64,000 nucleotides of DNA from Epichloe hybrida (taxonomy: Eukaryota; Ascomycota; Sordariomycetes; Hypocreales; Clavicipitaceae): positions 1 through 64,000 of the forward strand of contig JAFEKR010000063.1 of the NCBI GenBank assembly GCA_019022495.1, in the 5' to 3' direction. The translations under genes were made by a program, and so were the position numbers. The notes beneath the pieces were generated by a model, which was not told the DNA's origin, did not search any database, and saw only the letters and a list, made by a program, of their open reading frames with translations. The first letter of the stretch is position 1, and each line of letters starts with the position of its first letter. Shown here piece by piece: positions 10,679-23,719 of the stretch.

Positions 10679-10812
10679 TATTATAGCTTATACTAAAAGG
10701 TTATAAATAAAGTAAAGGCTAAGACTATTATAGTTATTACTAGATAAATACTAGCTAGAGGTAAGTATATAAAGGTTTTAATCTTTAACCTAGCACTAAT
10801 AATATATATAGT
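10679..10812 (+). repeat. Solo gypsy-2 LTR, left half (split by the copia element)
   Basis: The 134 bp match the first half of the 270-bp LTR that flanks the gypsy element at 23450-31717. The second half is at 33324-33459; 134 plus 136 bp gives exactly 270. Outer flanks are CCTTG (10674-10678) and CCTTA (33460-33464), a target-site duplication with one G/A change. So a gypsy-2 element inserted here, recombined to a solo LTR, and was later split by the copia element. Confidence 0.85.
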
Positions 10813-11622
10813 TATTAAAAATAAGACCTATTTTTAGCCCTTTCTAGTTAAAGGACCTTTCTATTACTAGCTTGCATTGCAAGCCTAACAGCTGCACTGT
10901 AGCTATTAACGGTCGCGAAGGTGGCTATTAATGGCTACGTCACAGCTGTTAATAGCTATGACTAACTATGTGGATAACTAATCCAAATTAATTATGGATT
11001 ATTTAATTGCGTTGTAGCTACAGGCACAGCCACAACTGCATCGCCACTAGTAATTAGGTAAGCTAGGGTAACGTAAGTAGGTTACCCTATAGCTATCTTT
11101 AATAGCGATTTTCTCTTTAACTAAAGGTTATATAAAAGTCTTACATATAGCAAATTAAAGCTAGAAAACAAGGCTTTTATTTTATATAGGAATATTTTTT
11201 AGACTAAAATTTAGTGCATATAGGTTGCTAGTTTATATTGTAGTAAGTTGATTTTTTAGATTTTATATACAAATGAATTTTATAGAAAACAAAAAGTGGC
11301 CTATAAGACCTCTTTAGCGGTCTAGATCCACTAATATAGTTAGTAAGTATATAAGAGGAAGAAGATCTTTTTAACCTAGCTAGATAGCTAGGCCTCTTAA
11401 TCTAACAGCCGCATTGCCTGTATAACGTCACTAAAATTAATTCTATTAGTATATAAGATATTGTAAAAGTTATCTAAATTAAATTTAATTAGTTAATAAC
11501 TGCTAAAACCTTCCGTTGCGTTGCGTTAAATATTTAACGTGGTGGCTCTATTAGTCCCTAACCATAGAAGCTACACTTATACAGCTATTACTAGCTGGTA
11601 ACTAGCTCCCTATTTTTCAATA
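10813..11622 (+). repeat. Copia 5' LTR (810 bp)
   Basis: Begins TATTAAAAATAAGACC, where the 3' LTR has TGTTAAAAATAAGACC, and ends TTCAATA. Differences from the 3' LTR are almost all C/T or G/A transitions, with this copy the more AT-rich, so RIP acted after insertion. Confidence 0.93.
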
Positions 11623-11969
11623 GGTTATAAGCCCGGTCTATTACTATAAAATTCTTTCTAGTGCACTTTACGTACGGTTATAGAAGACTTCCCTTCTATA
11701 AAACAGGAAGGACCTATGAGATAGAAGCTATTTCCTTCTATAAAAAAGAAATCATTATGGTTATAGAAAACTTCCCTTCTATAAAACAGGAAGCGTATAA
11801 GCAATACAGAAGCTTTCCCTTTTATAAAAAGGAAGTTTAGCGAGAATAAAAGCTTTTCCCTTCTATAAAAAAGGAAATTTAGTATAGATAGAAGCTTTTC
11901 CCTTCTATAAAAAGGAATTTCAGTACAAATAGAAGACTTCCCTTCTATAAAATTAGAAGATAGCTACCA

Positions 11970-12417
11970 ATCAACAAGGTCAGGGACCTCTAGTCCCTAA
12001 TCTTAGTGCGCAAGAGATTCTAAATAACTAGCTAAAAGAGCAGGTTATTAAACAACAAAATGCTATTAATCTAGTAATACAAAAGCTAGAGTCCTTAACT
12101 TTAGCTATTAATAATAGACCTATGGAGGGTGTGAAAGCTACTAAGCCCACTAGTTAGCAGCAAATTCAGTAGCCTATTTAAGATAAGGCACCTAAATCTA
12201 GCTTTGTACAAGCTGCCTTTAATAATTCGATTATTAAGGAATTTAATAAGAGGGTTTATAGCTTCCCTAAGACTGCTAAGCTTAAAGGAGCTGAAAATTT
12301 CGATTAATGAAAACAAGCCCTAACTATCCAATTTAGAGCTTTAGGCATGCCTAATTTTCTAGATAATCCGGATATTTCTAGGGTGCTAGGGGACGCTAAC
12401 CAAGCTATTATCCTTAT
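11970..12417 (+). pseudogene. Copia gag, 5' fragment
   Basis: A readable gag-like frame with several TAG stops. It contains LKEQVIKQQNAINLVIQKLE (coiled-coil-like) and FVQAAFNNSIIKEFNKRVYS. It stops at the insertion point of gypsy-1, whose target-site duplication GTTAC is at 12418-12422, and resumes at 19510. Confidence 0.7.
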
Positions 12418-12422
12418 GTTAC

Positions 12423-12639
12423 TGTTATGGACTGGCCCCTAGGCTACTGCGATAGGGCGTTAATATAGTATTAAGAGACTTAAGGAGAAAGGAGGAAAGG
12501 TAAGAGGCTATCCCTAGTAGTGCCCCTTATACCCCCTTAGCTACTTATATAAGCTTCCTTTCCTTACCTTAACTACTTCTATTACTTCTCTCTCTAACTA
12601 CTATATAAATAATACTTAGGTAAAGCCTAAGCCATTATA
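12423..12639 (-). repeat. gypsy-1 3' LTR (217 bp)
   Basis: Pairs with 19293-19509. It starts TGTTATGGACTGGCCC in plus orientation, keeping the canonical TG that the partner shows as TA. Confidence 0.9.
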
Positions 12640-15600
12640 TATACCCTTACTTAGGTATGTCTAATAAGTCCCCTTTTTATAACAGTCCTATAAATTATCC
12701 TATAGGTAATTAATCCTATTCCTTACTTATTATTATTAGGTACGTAATGCATCCGCCCTGCTAGCTATTACGTAGTAATAGCAACTGCCCTACTTCTATG
12801 CCTTAGTTTTATAGTATATATAATATGTTTACCCTGCTAACCTATTATTTATTATAGTCTCTAGCCCTACCCCCACTAGTTTATTAATTACCTAATATAG
12901 GTTTAAAACTATATATAAATATCCTACTTAGTTCCTTTTTATATCTTACCTTCCCTTATATAATACTATCCCTTTACTATTATGATTTTATTATGCCTTT
13001 CTCTTTATCCTATTAGAACCTCTTTCTTAAATAATTATTCTCCTATTAGAATATACCTTATAATTTATCTAACCTTCCTTTACCCCTAGCTAGTCTTACT
13101 ATGCCTTTAGCCTATTTTATTAGTAAGTTTCTTATAGAGGGTAACTTAGATAATAATTAATATATTACTCCCTAATTAGTCTAGCGCCCTTATAAGCTAT
13201 ATATAAAACAGGCCCTTATTACTAGCGTTCTAGAATATTATCTACCTAAATCTAGAGAATTATACCCTTTGTGTTAAAAGTAATACCTTTCCTATGTGTA
13301 ATACACTAGGCTTTTATTTACTAACCCTTATCTTTATTACACACTAAAGGATATTAAGGTAGAGATTACTATAGGTATATATATTATTAAACCTAGAGTC
13401 CTTAAAACTTTAGGTATAAAAAAGAAAATACTTATACTATCCTAAAGGTTTTACTACCTTATTAGTTAGTAAAACTCCCTCCTTACCTAGGCTTAGTTTA
13501 ATCTAGCTCTTATATAGTTAGCCCTTAGGGCATCCCTTATTACTAATATTACTATAATAAATATAACTAGTCTTAAAGTTACCTCTTTTATTAGCGCTAG
13601 CCCTTTAGCTAGCTATAGTATAGCCTATTCTATATAGTAAGCTATAAGCGTTTTATTCTAATAAAACTAGTAAGTTATTAGTAAACTAACTATAATATAT
13701 AAAGAGATATATAAGTAGTCTTCCACGCTTCTCTAAGCTTTAATGCCTTATTACTAGGATAAAATCTAGTAATATATTTAAATTACTAGGTTAAGTAATA
13801 AATCTCCTTCTTATTACTACTAGTAACTATTACGCCTTCCTTTTATAATAGGTCTAACTTATAATTATATTCCTAAAGCCTTAGGAGCTAGCTATCCCCT
13901 AGCTAGAAATAATACTTCTCCCCCCCTTAGTTATTTTTCTTTTACTTACTACTTACCTACTAAGTCTTTTATTATGCCCCCTCCTATATATACTTCTTAC
14001 ACTAACCCTATTTATACTATCTAAGTCCTAGGTTATACTTAAGGTAAATAAGGTAAATAACTTATTATACTATAACTATTACCTAGTAATAATAATGCTA
14101 TAGCTATAGTAGCTATAGCATAACTCTAGATAAAGGTAGCACGCCCCTAACTATTCTCTCTTAGTAATTTAAGTAATAACTTAATAGATAATTATCCTTA
14201 TTAAGTAGTAGTAGTAAAACGCAGTAATTTAGTGCCTTAGGTGCTTATTAGAGTCTTTATAGGTATATAAGTCTTTTAAAATTAATTTAGTCTATTATTA
14301 TATTATATATCTCCTTATTTTACCTTAAACTTATTAAGGGCCTATGTCTATGCTATATTCTCTAATAGTTTCTATATAGGCTATATATAACCTACTTACT
14401 TAATAAGTATATTATATCTTTTGCCCTAGCCTAAGGCATTCTAAGTCACTAGGATTTACTTAACCTAATATTCCTTAATAAGTTTATTATTACCTTTTGT
14501 AAGGACTTATTCTAGTCCTAGATAGAAGTCCTAGAGCTTTTAACTAAGAAGAGGGTTCTCTGTAGTGTATTTAATAAGGTTTACGTAAAATACTAGGTAA
14601 ATACCTCTTAGGATATTAAGCTATACTATAAGTAATATTAGGACTTTTATAACTATATACTTTACTACTACCTAATTAAGTTTTTATAAGGGGTAGTTAG
14701 TTTTAATGTTTTTAAGTAAAAGCTATACTTTATCTCTAACCTAAAACTATTTTACTAGCTAATATAAAGTAAATATAGTGTCTTACTACCTTTATTATAT
14801 ATAGGCTATTATAGCTTATACTAGATAAGTACCCTTCTAGAGATGCTTAAGAAACCACATTACTTACCCCTTTAGTATTATTATAAAAGCAAATATATCT
14901 AGTAGTACCTAGACTAGCTCTAGGTTATAGCTATGTAGTAGCTTATTTAAGCTAACTCCTATTATAAAAAATAGCCTATTATTAATTATAAGCTAGTAAG
15001 TAGCTAGATATTTTAGCTAGTTAAACTATAAGAAGGAGACTATAATATATAGTATTACCTATATCTCTTAGTTTACTTACTCTATATTACTATTAGTTTA
15101 TAGGTAGTGTAATATAGAAAGTAACTAATTAATCCTAACTAGGGAGTATAATATTATCTAAAACTTTCCTAACTAATCTAAACTATAATCTATAATAATT
15201 AATTAAGGAAACCCCTTAAACTATTACTAAACTATTTTAAACCTTTTTATATATTCCTTAGCTCCTATAGAAGTTATAGCCTTAAGCTAAATAAATTTAA
15301 AGAGTTAATTTATAATAACCATTAGGTATTATAGCTTTTCTAAGGATAGTGCTAGTAAGTTTATTATAAAATTAATAGAGATCTATAACTAAAACTAGTT
15401 AGGGATAGGTAAAGGCTTTAGTAAGCCCTAGTACTATTAATAGCTCTTATAATTACTATAGCAGTAATAGTTATAAATAAACCTAGTAATATCTTATAAC
15501 ATCTTATTCTAGTAAAACTACTATTATAAGATTTAGAATATAGTATTATAGCCTAGGTGCCTTACTACTAGTAAATCATAGCATTATTATATTAGGGTTA

Positions 15601-18600
15601 TTATAAGAGACTCTTACGCTAGGACTTAGGTATAGCCCCTAAACTAAAGTGCCTTATAAGCGCTTATAAAATAATTTACTACTTACTCTCTTATAAGTGC
15701 CTTAATAGAAAACCTTTAGGCCCCTTCCTAGATAGCCCTTAATTAAATACTATATATAAGGTCTAAGATAATAGCCTAGTCTTATAAGGTCTAAAGGTAT
15801 TTAGTAGTAAAGAGAACCCTACTAGCTAGTAGTAGCACTATACTACTATTATCTTACTATCTATCTAGCGTTAGTAAGAGCTATATAATAGTAATAGGTT
15901 ATAGGATATATCCTATCCTAGAGGTTACCCTTTCTTAGTCTTATTCCCTTTAAGAAAGAGTATTAGGCTACTATGCCTATATACTAGGTTTATACTAGAG
16001 GTAGAAATTAAATAGTGTAAGTATATTTACCTATTAAGCTTACTACTCTAATATTAACTAGGGAGTTATAAAGTACTCTAGGTTCTTATAGTCTATATAG
16101 ATTATAAATAGACTAGAAACGCCTTATAGCTTAGCTAACCACGCCTTAAGGTATAAGATAATAGCTAATAATTCCTTATTATAAATTATATAGTTCTTTT
16201 ATAAGGTTATAAGGCTAGTAAAGTAGTAGGTAACTAGGTATATAACGCTATCCTAGCCTTACTAGGAAAGGTATTCTCTAATAGCTATTTCTAAATAATT
16301 AGCTTTTACTACTATAGGGAGATCTAGGTCCTATTATACTAGTACTAGGTACATAATAAAGGCGTCTTTTAGCCTATTAAAGGCATTGTTCTCTTTAAGT
16401 CCCTATTAAAAAGGGATATTCCTCTTAGTTAATTATATTAGTAATGCCGCTAGTTCTAAAAAGTTACTAATAAAGTTATAGTAAAAGTTAGTAAACCCTA
16501 GGAAGCTATAGACCTCCTAAAGTTTTGTTAGGGCTACTTACTCCCTAATAGCTATAACCTTTACTAGGTTTAGATAAATAGAATAACCTACTATAATAAT
16601 ATATCCTAGGTATTAAACCTCCTTTACTATAAATATAGACTTATTAAGGTCTAAGTACAAACCTATATCCCTTAAGTAGCCTAATATTAACTAGACCTTA
16701 GCTATATAGTCTTTCCTTAATCCCCCTAAGTAAACTAAGATATTATCTAAGTACACTATAATAAAGTCCCCTAATGTATCCCCTAAGGACTTATTAATAT
16801 AATATTAGAACGTCACTAGTGCGCTAGCTAGGCTAAAGGGGTAAACTAGCTACTTAAATAGCCTAAACCTAGTTTAAAATGCTATTAAGTGCTCCTAGCC
16901 CTTAGTAATCTATAACTTATAAAACGCTATATAAATATTTACCTTTATAAACTAGTGTGCCTAAGATAAGGAATAGAGTGTCTCCTTAATTAATAAAAGA
17001 GAATAGTAATCCTATGCTATTATCTTATTAAGAGTGTAGTAGTTTACGTAAAAACGCTAACCCTTATTAGCCTTTTTAATAAGGAGGACTAGAGCTATAG
17101 CTAATAATAAGCTAGCATAGATCTAACCCTTATCTATTAAGTCTGTAATCTAGCGCCTAACCTCTAGAAACTAGTCCCTTAGCATATTATATAGCAGTCT
17201 CTAAGGGAGTGTTAGTTTAGACCTATTCTAATTCTTATGCAAGTATATATAGTAATTAAGGGACCCCTAATAAGAAAGTAAGCTATTAGCTCTAGCCTTA
17301 TTAAAAAGGTTTATAAAGTTAGCTAACTTCTTAGGTAATATTAACATGTCTAGGCTATTAGGTTTTATCTTAGGCACTATAATTTATAGTACTATTATTA
17401 TCTCCCTAAGGCTTATAGCTATAAATATCACAGAAGTGTCCTTCCTCTAGTGTGCCTAGCGTGCTTTCACAGTATATAAGGACCTAATAATCCCCTATAC
17501 TAGAGTCTTTACCCTACATATAAAGGCTTTAGAGATATATAAGCTCTTTGCTACTCTAATAACTAATTACTATTTTACTATGTAAATAACTATATTATAA
17601 TATTCTAGCTATAGCATCCTAAGTATAATGTCTTATATAAGGCCTAGGATAATATATAAATACACTAATAACTCCTAGCTATTAATATCTATTCTAGTGT
17701 GTACTATATAAGTAATTAAGGAGGTATTCTCCTATACTCTCTTTCCCCTCCTTTCTATTTTTACTATAGTCTAGATATACCTTCTCTTTAGTAACTATAT
17801 AAGCTTTAAGCTAAACTATTTTACTACTAACTTACTTATAGCACTATAATAATTATAACTATAATTAATTTAAATATTAATATAATAATATATATTAAAG
17901 AGTATAGGAATTAAAAATAGTAGTTAGTCTATATATTATACTATATCTTACTTTAACTCTATATAGCTTAAATAGTTATCCTATATTATAGTATATAGTT
18001 AGCTTCCTTACCCTTATATAAGACTTTACTTAGGGGCTACTTATTTTCTATAAGAGGAATATTTACCTTCTTATCTATACTTTCCTTATTTACTTTATAT
18101 AAGTTAATACTAACCTATAGGGAATAGGGTAAGAGGAAGGTGTACTCCTAAATATAGTGGTCCTTAGATTTACATTATAGGTAGTATCTCTCCTAATAGC
18201 GTTTAGCTAACTTTACTTCTAATACCTATTTAGCCTATTATATATCTATAGCTAGCTTTAGACTCTTCTCCTTTTTAACTAGCTTATTTTATTTTCCTAA
18301 TTAAGTCCTTACTATATACACCCTAGTTATTAGCATATTACCCTTATAATTAGTCTAAGGTATAGGTTTAGCTAGCTATAGTTTACGTTAAGACTAGTAC
18401 TTATTCTCTATAGTAAAGGCCTTAATATTAACTATAATCTTATAATACTATATAATAGCTATATACTATACACTCTAGCTAATACCCTAGCCTACGCTAA
18501 TTTCTCTTAAATGCTTATTAAGCGCTTATTAAAGCTTTACTAGCTTTATATTATCCCCCTAATAATCCTCTTTTACTAATAAAAGCTTCTCTATAAAGTA

Positions 18601-19292
18601 AATAAAGAACGTAAAAAATAGCTTCCCTAGGCCTTATTTTATCTAGTTAAGTTCTATAAGGGCTATCTCTTACCTATATAAATTAAAGAATATAAACCTA
18701 AGGTATTCTAGGAATTTAGCTAGGTTAAAATTATAAATACTACCCTATTTAAAGAAAGTAACTACCTAGGACTAGACTTTAGAGAATAAGTTCTAGTAAA
18801 TAAATATTTACCTATTCTTATTAGTTTTAATAAAGTCCTTATTTACCTATAGCTTATATTCTATTAGAAACTTCTATATAGTAAATAAGGCCTTATTACT
18901 ATTATATAAGTTACCTATAGGGATAGGTTTTTATTTTACCCTAGGTATAGTTAAGACTAGGTTAAAGGTAAGAGGTAAAGTAAGGTTTACTATTAGGGTA
19001 TTAGGCTAGACTATAATAGGTAGTTAGGTTAAGAGTCCTATAATGCTTATAGCTACTTATTATTAGAGGTATATAAGTTCTACTATTTACTTATTAAGTA
19101 TAAGTTAAAGTATCTTAAATTAGGCCTATTAAGCTACTAGTAGTGCTATAGCATTAGATAAGGGAGTTATTATCCCCTAGCTAGGTTAGTCTTATAGTTA
19201 GAGCATGTCTGCTATATCTATTAATATATTTATTAGTATTTCTATTATATCTTTTAGTAGTTATTAAAAAGGACTAAAGGAAGTCTCTTAAT

Positions 19293-19509
19293 TATTATAG
19301 ACTAGCCCCTAGGCTACTATAATAGGGTGTTAATATAGTATTAAAAGACTTAAGGAAAAAGGAGGAAGGGTAAGAGGCTATCCCTAGTAGTACCCCTTAT
19401 ACCCCCTTAGCTACTTATATAAGCCTCCTTTCCCTACCCTAATTACTTCTACCACTCCCCTCTCTAACTACTATACGGACAATGCTTAGGCAAAGCCCAA
19501 GCCCTTACA
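19293..19509 (-). repeat. gypsy-1 5' LTR (217 bp)
   Basis: Pairs with 12423-12639. This copy has lost fewer C residues at its right end (CGGACAATGCTTAGG) than its partner. Confidence 0.9.
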
Positions 19510-22500
19510 GTTACTAAGGGATAGTTATACGGAAGGCCCCTAAGTCACTATAACTTAGCAAAAATCACCTAAAAAAGCCTATAAGTTACTTATTAGGCAA
19601 TATTCACATAGCGTTAAAATCCAGAGGGGGTCCCTATATTCTAAATTTTATAACCTAAATTTTCATAGTTATAAGGGGACTTTAAAAGCCTTTAATGCAG
19701 TCTTTAATAATTTACTAGCTAGATTATCAATTTTAGGGGTCCTAATTAATCCTATAGATTAGGTTAATTAATATCTTTAATCCCTAAAATTAACCTTCCC
19801 TTAGTGGGCTAAGAGGCAACGATTTAGCATACGTACAAATAGGGCTATAGGGGTCCCCCTAGAAGCCCTAAATCTTGAATTTCTAATAGCAGACCTTCTA
19901 GCTAAACAGAGGGATAAGTTATCTATAGTAGCCAAAGCCCTGAATTATAGGGCTAAAGACCTAGAAAAGAGTGCTAAAGATAAGGAAAAGGCCCCTAAAG
20001 GTTAGAAGAAGAAGAAAGAAAGCTCTAAAGAAAATAAGGGCTCTTCTAATTCTAATAAGAAGAAAAAGAAGCAAAAGGGTTAAAAATCAGATAAAAAGGA
20101 TACTAAAGAACTTATAGAGGGTTCTTTTATGCTAGGAAATTATAACCTTTCTAACGGAGCACTTAATCCGTACAAGAAACCTAGTAATTACAAGACTAGT
20201 TATAAGAGCTCTAGCGATAGTAGCTCTAATTCTAGCTCTAGTGATTTGGATAATGAAAAACAAGAAATTAATACCTTAAATGGTTTTAATTATTACAGTA
20301 AAGACATAAAAAAGGCCCTATTATATAATACAGGTTTAACCGTATATATAGTTAATTCTAGGGAAGTCTTTAGGGATTATACCCCTTTTAAGAAGAGGGA
20401 ATCTAACTCTATTATAACTAGTGGTAGCCCTATTTATCCTAAGGGTCACGGTAGTGCTATTTTTAAGGTCTTATATTAAAAGAAACCTAATAAATATAGG
20501 ACCTTAGTGCTAAAGGACGCTCTATATTTTCCTTAGCTTAATGTTAATATAGTTAGTGGCCTTATTCACTATATATCTAGCGGTTGCTTTATAAAAAACT
20601 ATCTTTATCTTAAAGATAGGTCTTATATTGCTACCTTAGATATAGAAAAACATGGTTTTTTCTTTCACGTTAAGAACCAAACTACACTAACGTTACATAA
20701 AGGGCCCTGTAAAAAATCTCATTATATCCGACCTTTTACCTATGCCAGCTTTAGGGGTTATAGCTATCCGATTAGCTACCCTATAGAGGTTCAAATTCCC
20801 TTTAAAAAGCCGGATTAGGCTTCTGATTTGGACGAAATTGACGAAAATGATAATGATATTGAAGAAATCGTATAGGATGATTTAGGGGATTTAGTCCCTT
20901 CTCCAACGCCTATAGCCCTAGGCTAGGTCCCTTATAAATCTAAAGATATAGATTTAGGGGTGTTAGAGGGCCTTAGTGGAGGAAAAAGGTCCCTAATACC
21001 TCCCTAAGAGGCCTGTGGTTCTTAAGGGGCCTAGTAGGGGACTAACGGAGAGGGCCCTAATCTAGACCCAAATCTAGACCTTAATTCAGGCCCTAAAGAC
21101 CTTTAATATTAAAAGTTACTGGAACTAGCTAGCCTATGGCATGGATAATTAGGGCACCTAGGGCTTCCTTTGCTAAAGAAAACAAGCCTTATAACTAAAG
21201 GAATCCCTGATTTTTCTAAAATCAAGGATAAAGACTTTAAATGTATAGCTTGTGATTAATCTAAGGCAGTTAGAAGACCTAGGAAATTAGCTATCCCTGA
21301 CCCCCCTAGAGCTCTAGATTGAATAGAGGGGGATACGCTAAAAATTAGCCTTGTACCATACAATAAACAGTCAATTTGCTTATTTCTAGTTAATCGAAAA
21401 ACTAGATATAAGTGGGTGTTCTTATTACCAAATAAGGAAGGCCTAACTGTTTATAGGGCTATTAAGGGCTTCTTCAGAGGGCTTAAAAATCAACTAGGTT
21501 AATATCCTAGGCACCTTCACTTTGATGGGGGCTAAGAAATCGATTCTAGTTGTTAAACCTAGTTAAATTCTAAAGGGATTAAATTTACGACTTCTAGTCC
21601 CTATATCCATAAGCAAAATGGATTAGCAGAGCGTTCTATTCGTACTATTCTAGATCAATTAAGGGCTACTATCTAGTAGGCAAAATTACCCTTATATCTA
21701 TGGTGTTTTGTATTACCTGCAGTTATTAACCTAGTTAATATAACTGCTAATACCACAAAGGATAAAAGCCCTAAATAACTGCTAGCTAGGGAGCTAAATC
21801 AGCCCTGTACGACTAATATTAGCAGTATTAGAGCTATAGGATCCCACTGTGAGATTCTAATCCCCCTAGAAAAACAACCTAAAGCCTAGAAGTTAGCAGC
21901 TAGGACTATCCCTAGAAGGTTATTAGCTACATTAGGTTCTAACACCTACCTAGTGTACATCCCCTCTAAAAGGCTAGTTACGAAGACTAGCTTTATTAAG
22001 ATTATAGAGCCTATAGGTCCTATCTCTAAAGGATTACCTAGGCTTTCTATAGGGGATAACCCTTTAGAGGGGGAAAATGATTTAGAAGATTAAGATCTAA
22101 ATCAAGGTTTAAAGGATTACCCTATAGATAACATAGGAAATCAAAATCCCCCTATAGGTTAAGAAAAACACCCTATAGGGCCTGTACAACCCCCTAAGGA
22201 ACTGATTCCAGAGGTCTCAGAGGAGGCCACGCCCGTAACTTCACTAGGAAATCAGATTTTGACTCCGGACCTTGATTTTGATAAAATTACCGACTTTGAC
22301 CCTAATATTGACCCTATGGATGTTGATATTAGTTCCCCTTCTTCTCTAGATTTTATAAAAGAAATCTGCTTTAAGGTACAGGAGAAGCTAAAGGAAAACA
22401 ACTCTAATAGCCCCAAACCTAAGACCTGGAAGCAAGCTATATCTAGCCCTGAAAGGGATAAATGGATAGAAGCTACGTACAAGGAATACGAACAGCTTCT

Positions 22501-23444
22501 AAAGGCTAGTACTTTTAAATTTATAGGGAAAGACTAAGTACCTAAGGGCTGAAAAGTACTAAAGAATAGGCTTGTTTATAAGCTTAAAAAGGATAAAGAA
22601 AATAATCCTTTAAAATACAAGGCCTGACTCGTTGCTAAGGGATTTATGTAAATCGAAGGTCTAGATTATCTAGAGACCTTTGCAGCTATAAGCATTCCCC
22701 CTAGCTGGAGGATTTTACTAGCCCTAGCGGCTTGGAATAACTGGGAAATCAAATAGGTCGATTTTATAGGAGCTTTTCTTAATAGTAAGCTATAATAACA
22801 GATTTATATAGTTATTCTGGACGGATTTATTGAATTCCTTAAAGTAAATCCTAAATTAGCTAAATTAGCTAAAAGTTTTAGCTATAAACCTTCTAAAGAT
22901 CAAGTAATTTTATTATAGAAATCTTTATATAGCCTAAAACAGAGCTTAAGGGAATGGCAATAAGCACTAATTGCAGTGCTAAAGTCCCTAGGATTTAGCC
23001 CTCTAATTTCTCACCTAGCTATATTCTATAATTCCTTCACTAAAACCTTTATTATCACGTATGTGGATGATTGTCTTCTAATTAGACTGGATTTACATTA
23101 TATCCAAAGACTTAAAAAGGAACTTCATAAAGTCTATCTAATAGAAGATAGAGGGCCGGCTGAATTCTTCTTAGGGGTTCAAATCGTATAAGATAGACCT
23201 AATAGGGTCCTGAAAATTTATTAATCTTAGTATATCTTAGAGGCTTTAAATCGATTTAATATGCTAGATAGTAAGCCTATTAGCATACCTCTTTAGCTAG
23301 GCGTTTTAGCTACGCAGACCACTAAGCTTTTAATAGCTAGCGAAATTAAGCTCTATTAGTGCATTATAGGGACTATAATGTACTTAATGTTACTTACAAG
23401 GCCGGACGTGGCCTTTACACTTCAGTGGCTATCTACAGCACTAG
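19510..23444 (+). pseudogene. Copia gag-protease-integrase-reverse transcriptase, middle segment
   Basis: The frame is readable through scattered stops. A Lys/Ser-rich gag C-terminus (about 19.9-20.1 kb) is followed by a protease-like segment near 20.34 kb, where the usual D-S/T-G/A signature is damaged (NTGLTVYIVNSREVF). Integrase follows, with HLHFDGG and YIHKQNGLAERSIRT at 21.5-21.65 kb. Reverse transcriptase has KYKARLVAKGF near 22.6 kb, QVDFIGAFLNSKL near 22.8 kb and the catalytic ITYVDDCLLI near 23.06 kb. The catalytic YVDD is intact, but stops (mostly TAG) break every domain. The segment is cut at the CTAGG target site (23445-23449) of gypsy-2. Confidence 0.88.
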
Positions 23445-23449
23445 CTAGG

Positions 23450-23719
23450 TATCATGGCTTGCACCGAAAGGTTGAGAACGAAGTGATGGCTAAGACTATC
23501 GCAGTCGCTGCTAGATAGATACTAGCTAAGGGTAGGTGCGTAAAGGTTTTAATCTCTAACCTAGCACTAATAATATATATAGTCTTTAATAAATACCTTA
23601 CTTTATAAGCACATAGCTATCTTATAGCTAGCTAGCCTCTTTATTATTTATATAGCCTAAAGGTTCTTTAAAGACTTGCTTTAATAAATATCCTATCTTT
23701 AACCTCTATGCTCCTAATA
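23450..23719 (-). repeat. gypsy-2 3' LTR (270 bp)
   Basis: The outer part (23450 to about 23560) keeps many C and G residues (CACCGAAAGG, CGCAGTCGCTGC), while the inner part is strongly AT-shifted relative to the partner at 31448-31717. Confidence 0.92.

Larger units (their letters stand above)
12423..19509 (-). mobile_element. Ty3/gypsy element 1, minus orientation, RIP-decayed
   Basis: The two LTRs are 217 bp each (12423-12639 and 19293-19509), and GTTAC occurs on both sides (12418-12422, 19510-19514). Total length is 7087 bp. On the minus strand the reverse transcriptase is legible around 16.7-16.8 kb, with VYLDNILVYL in place of the usual YLDDILVYS, followed by KSIFIVKEVQYLGY and SFLGFANFYYNFI. 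Every frame carries many stops. The 5' LTR is therefore the right one. gypsy-1 inserted into the copia gag and is more AT-rich than its host. Confidence 0.92.
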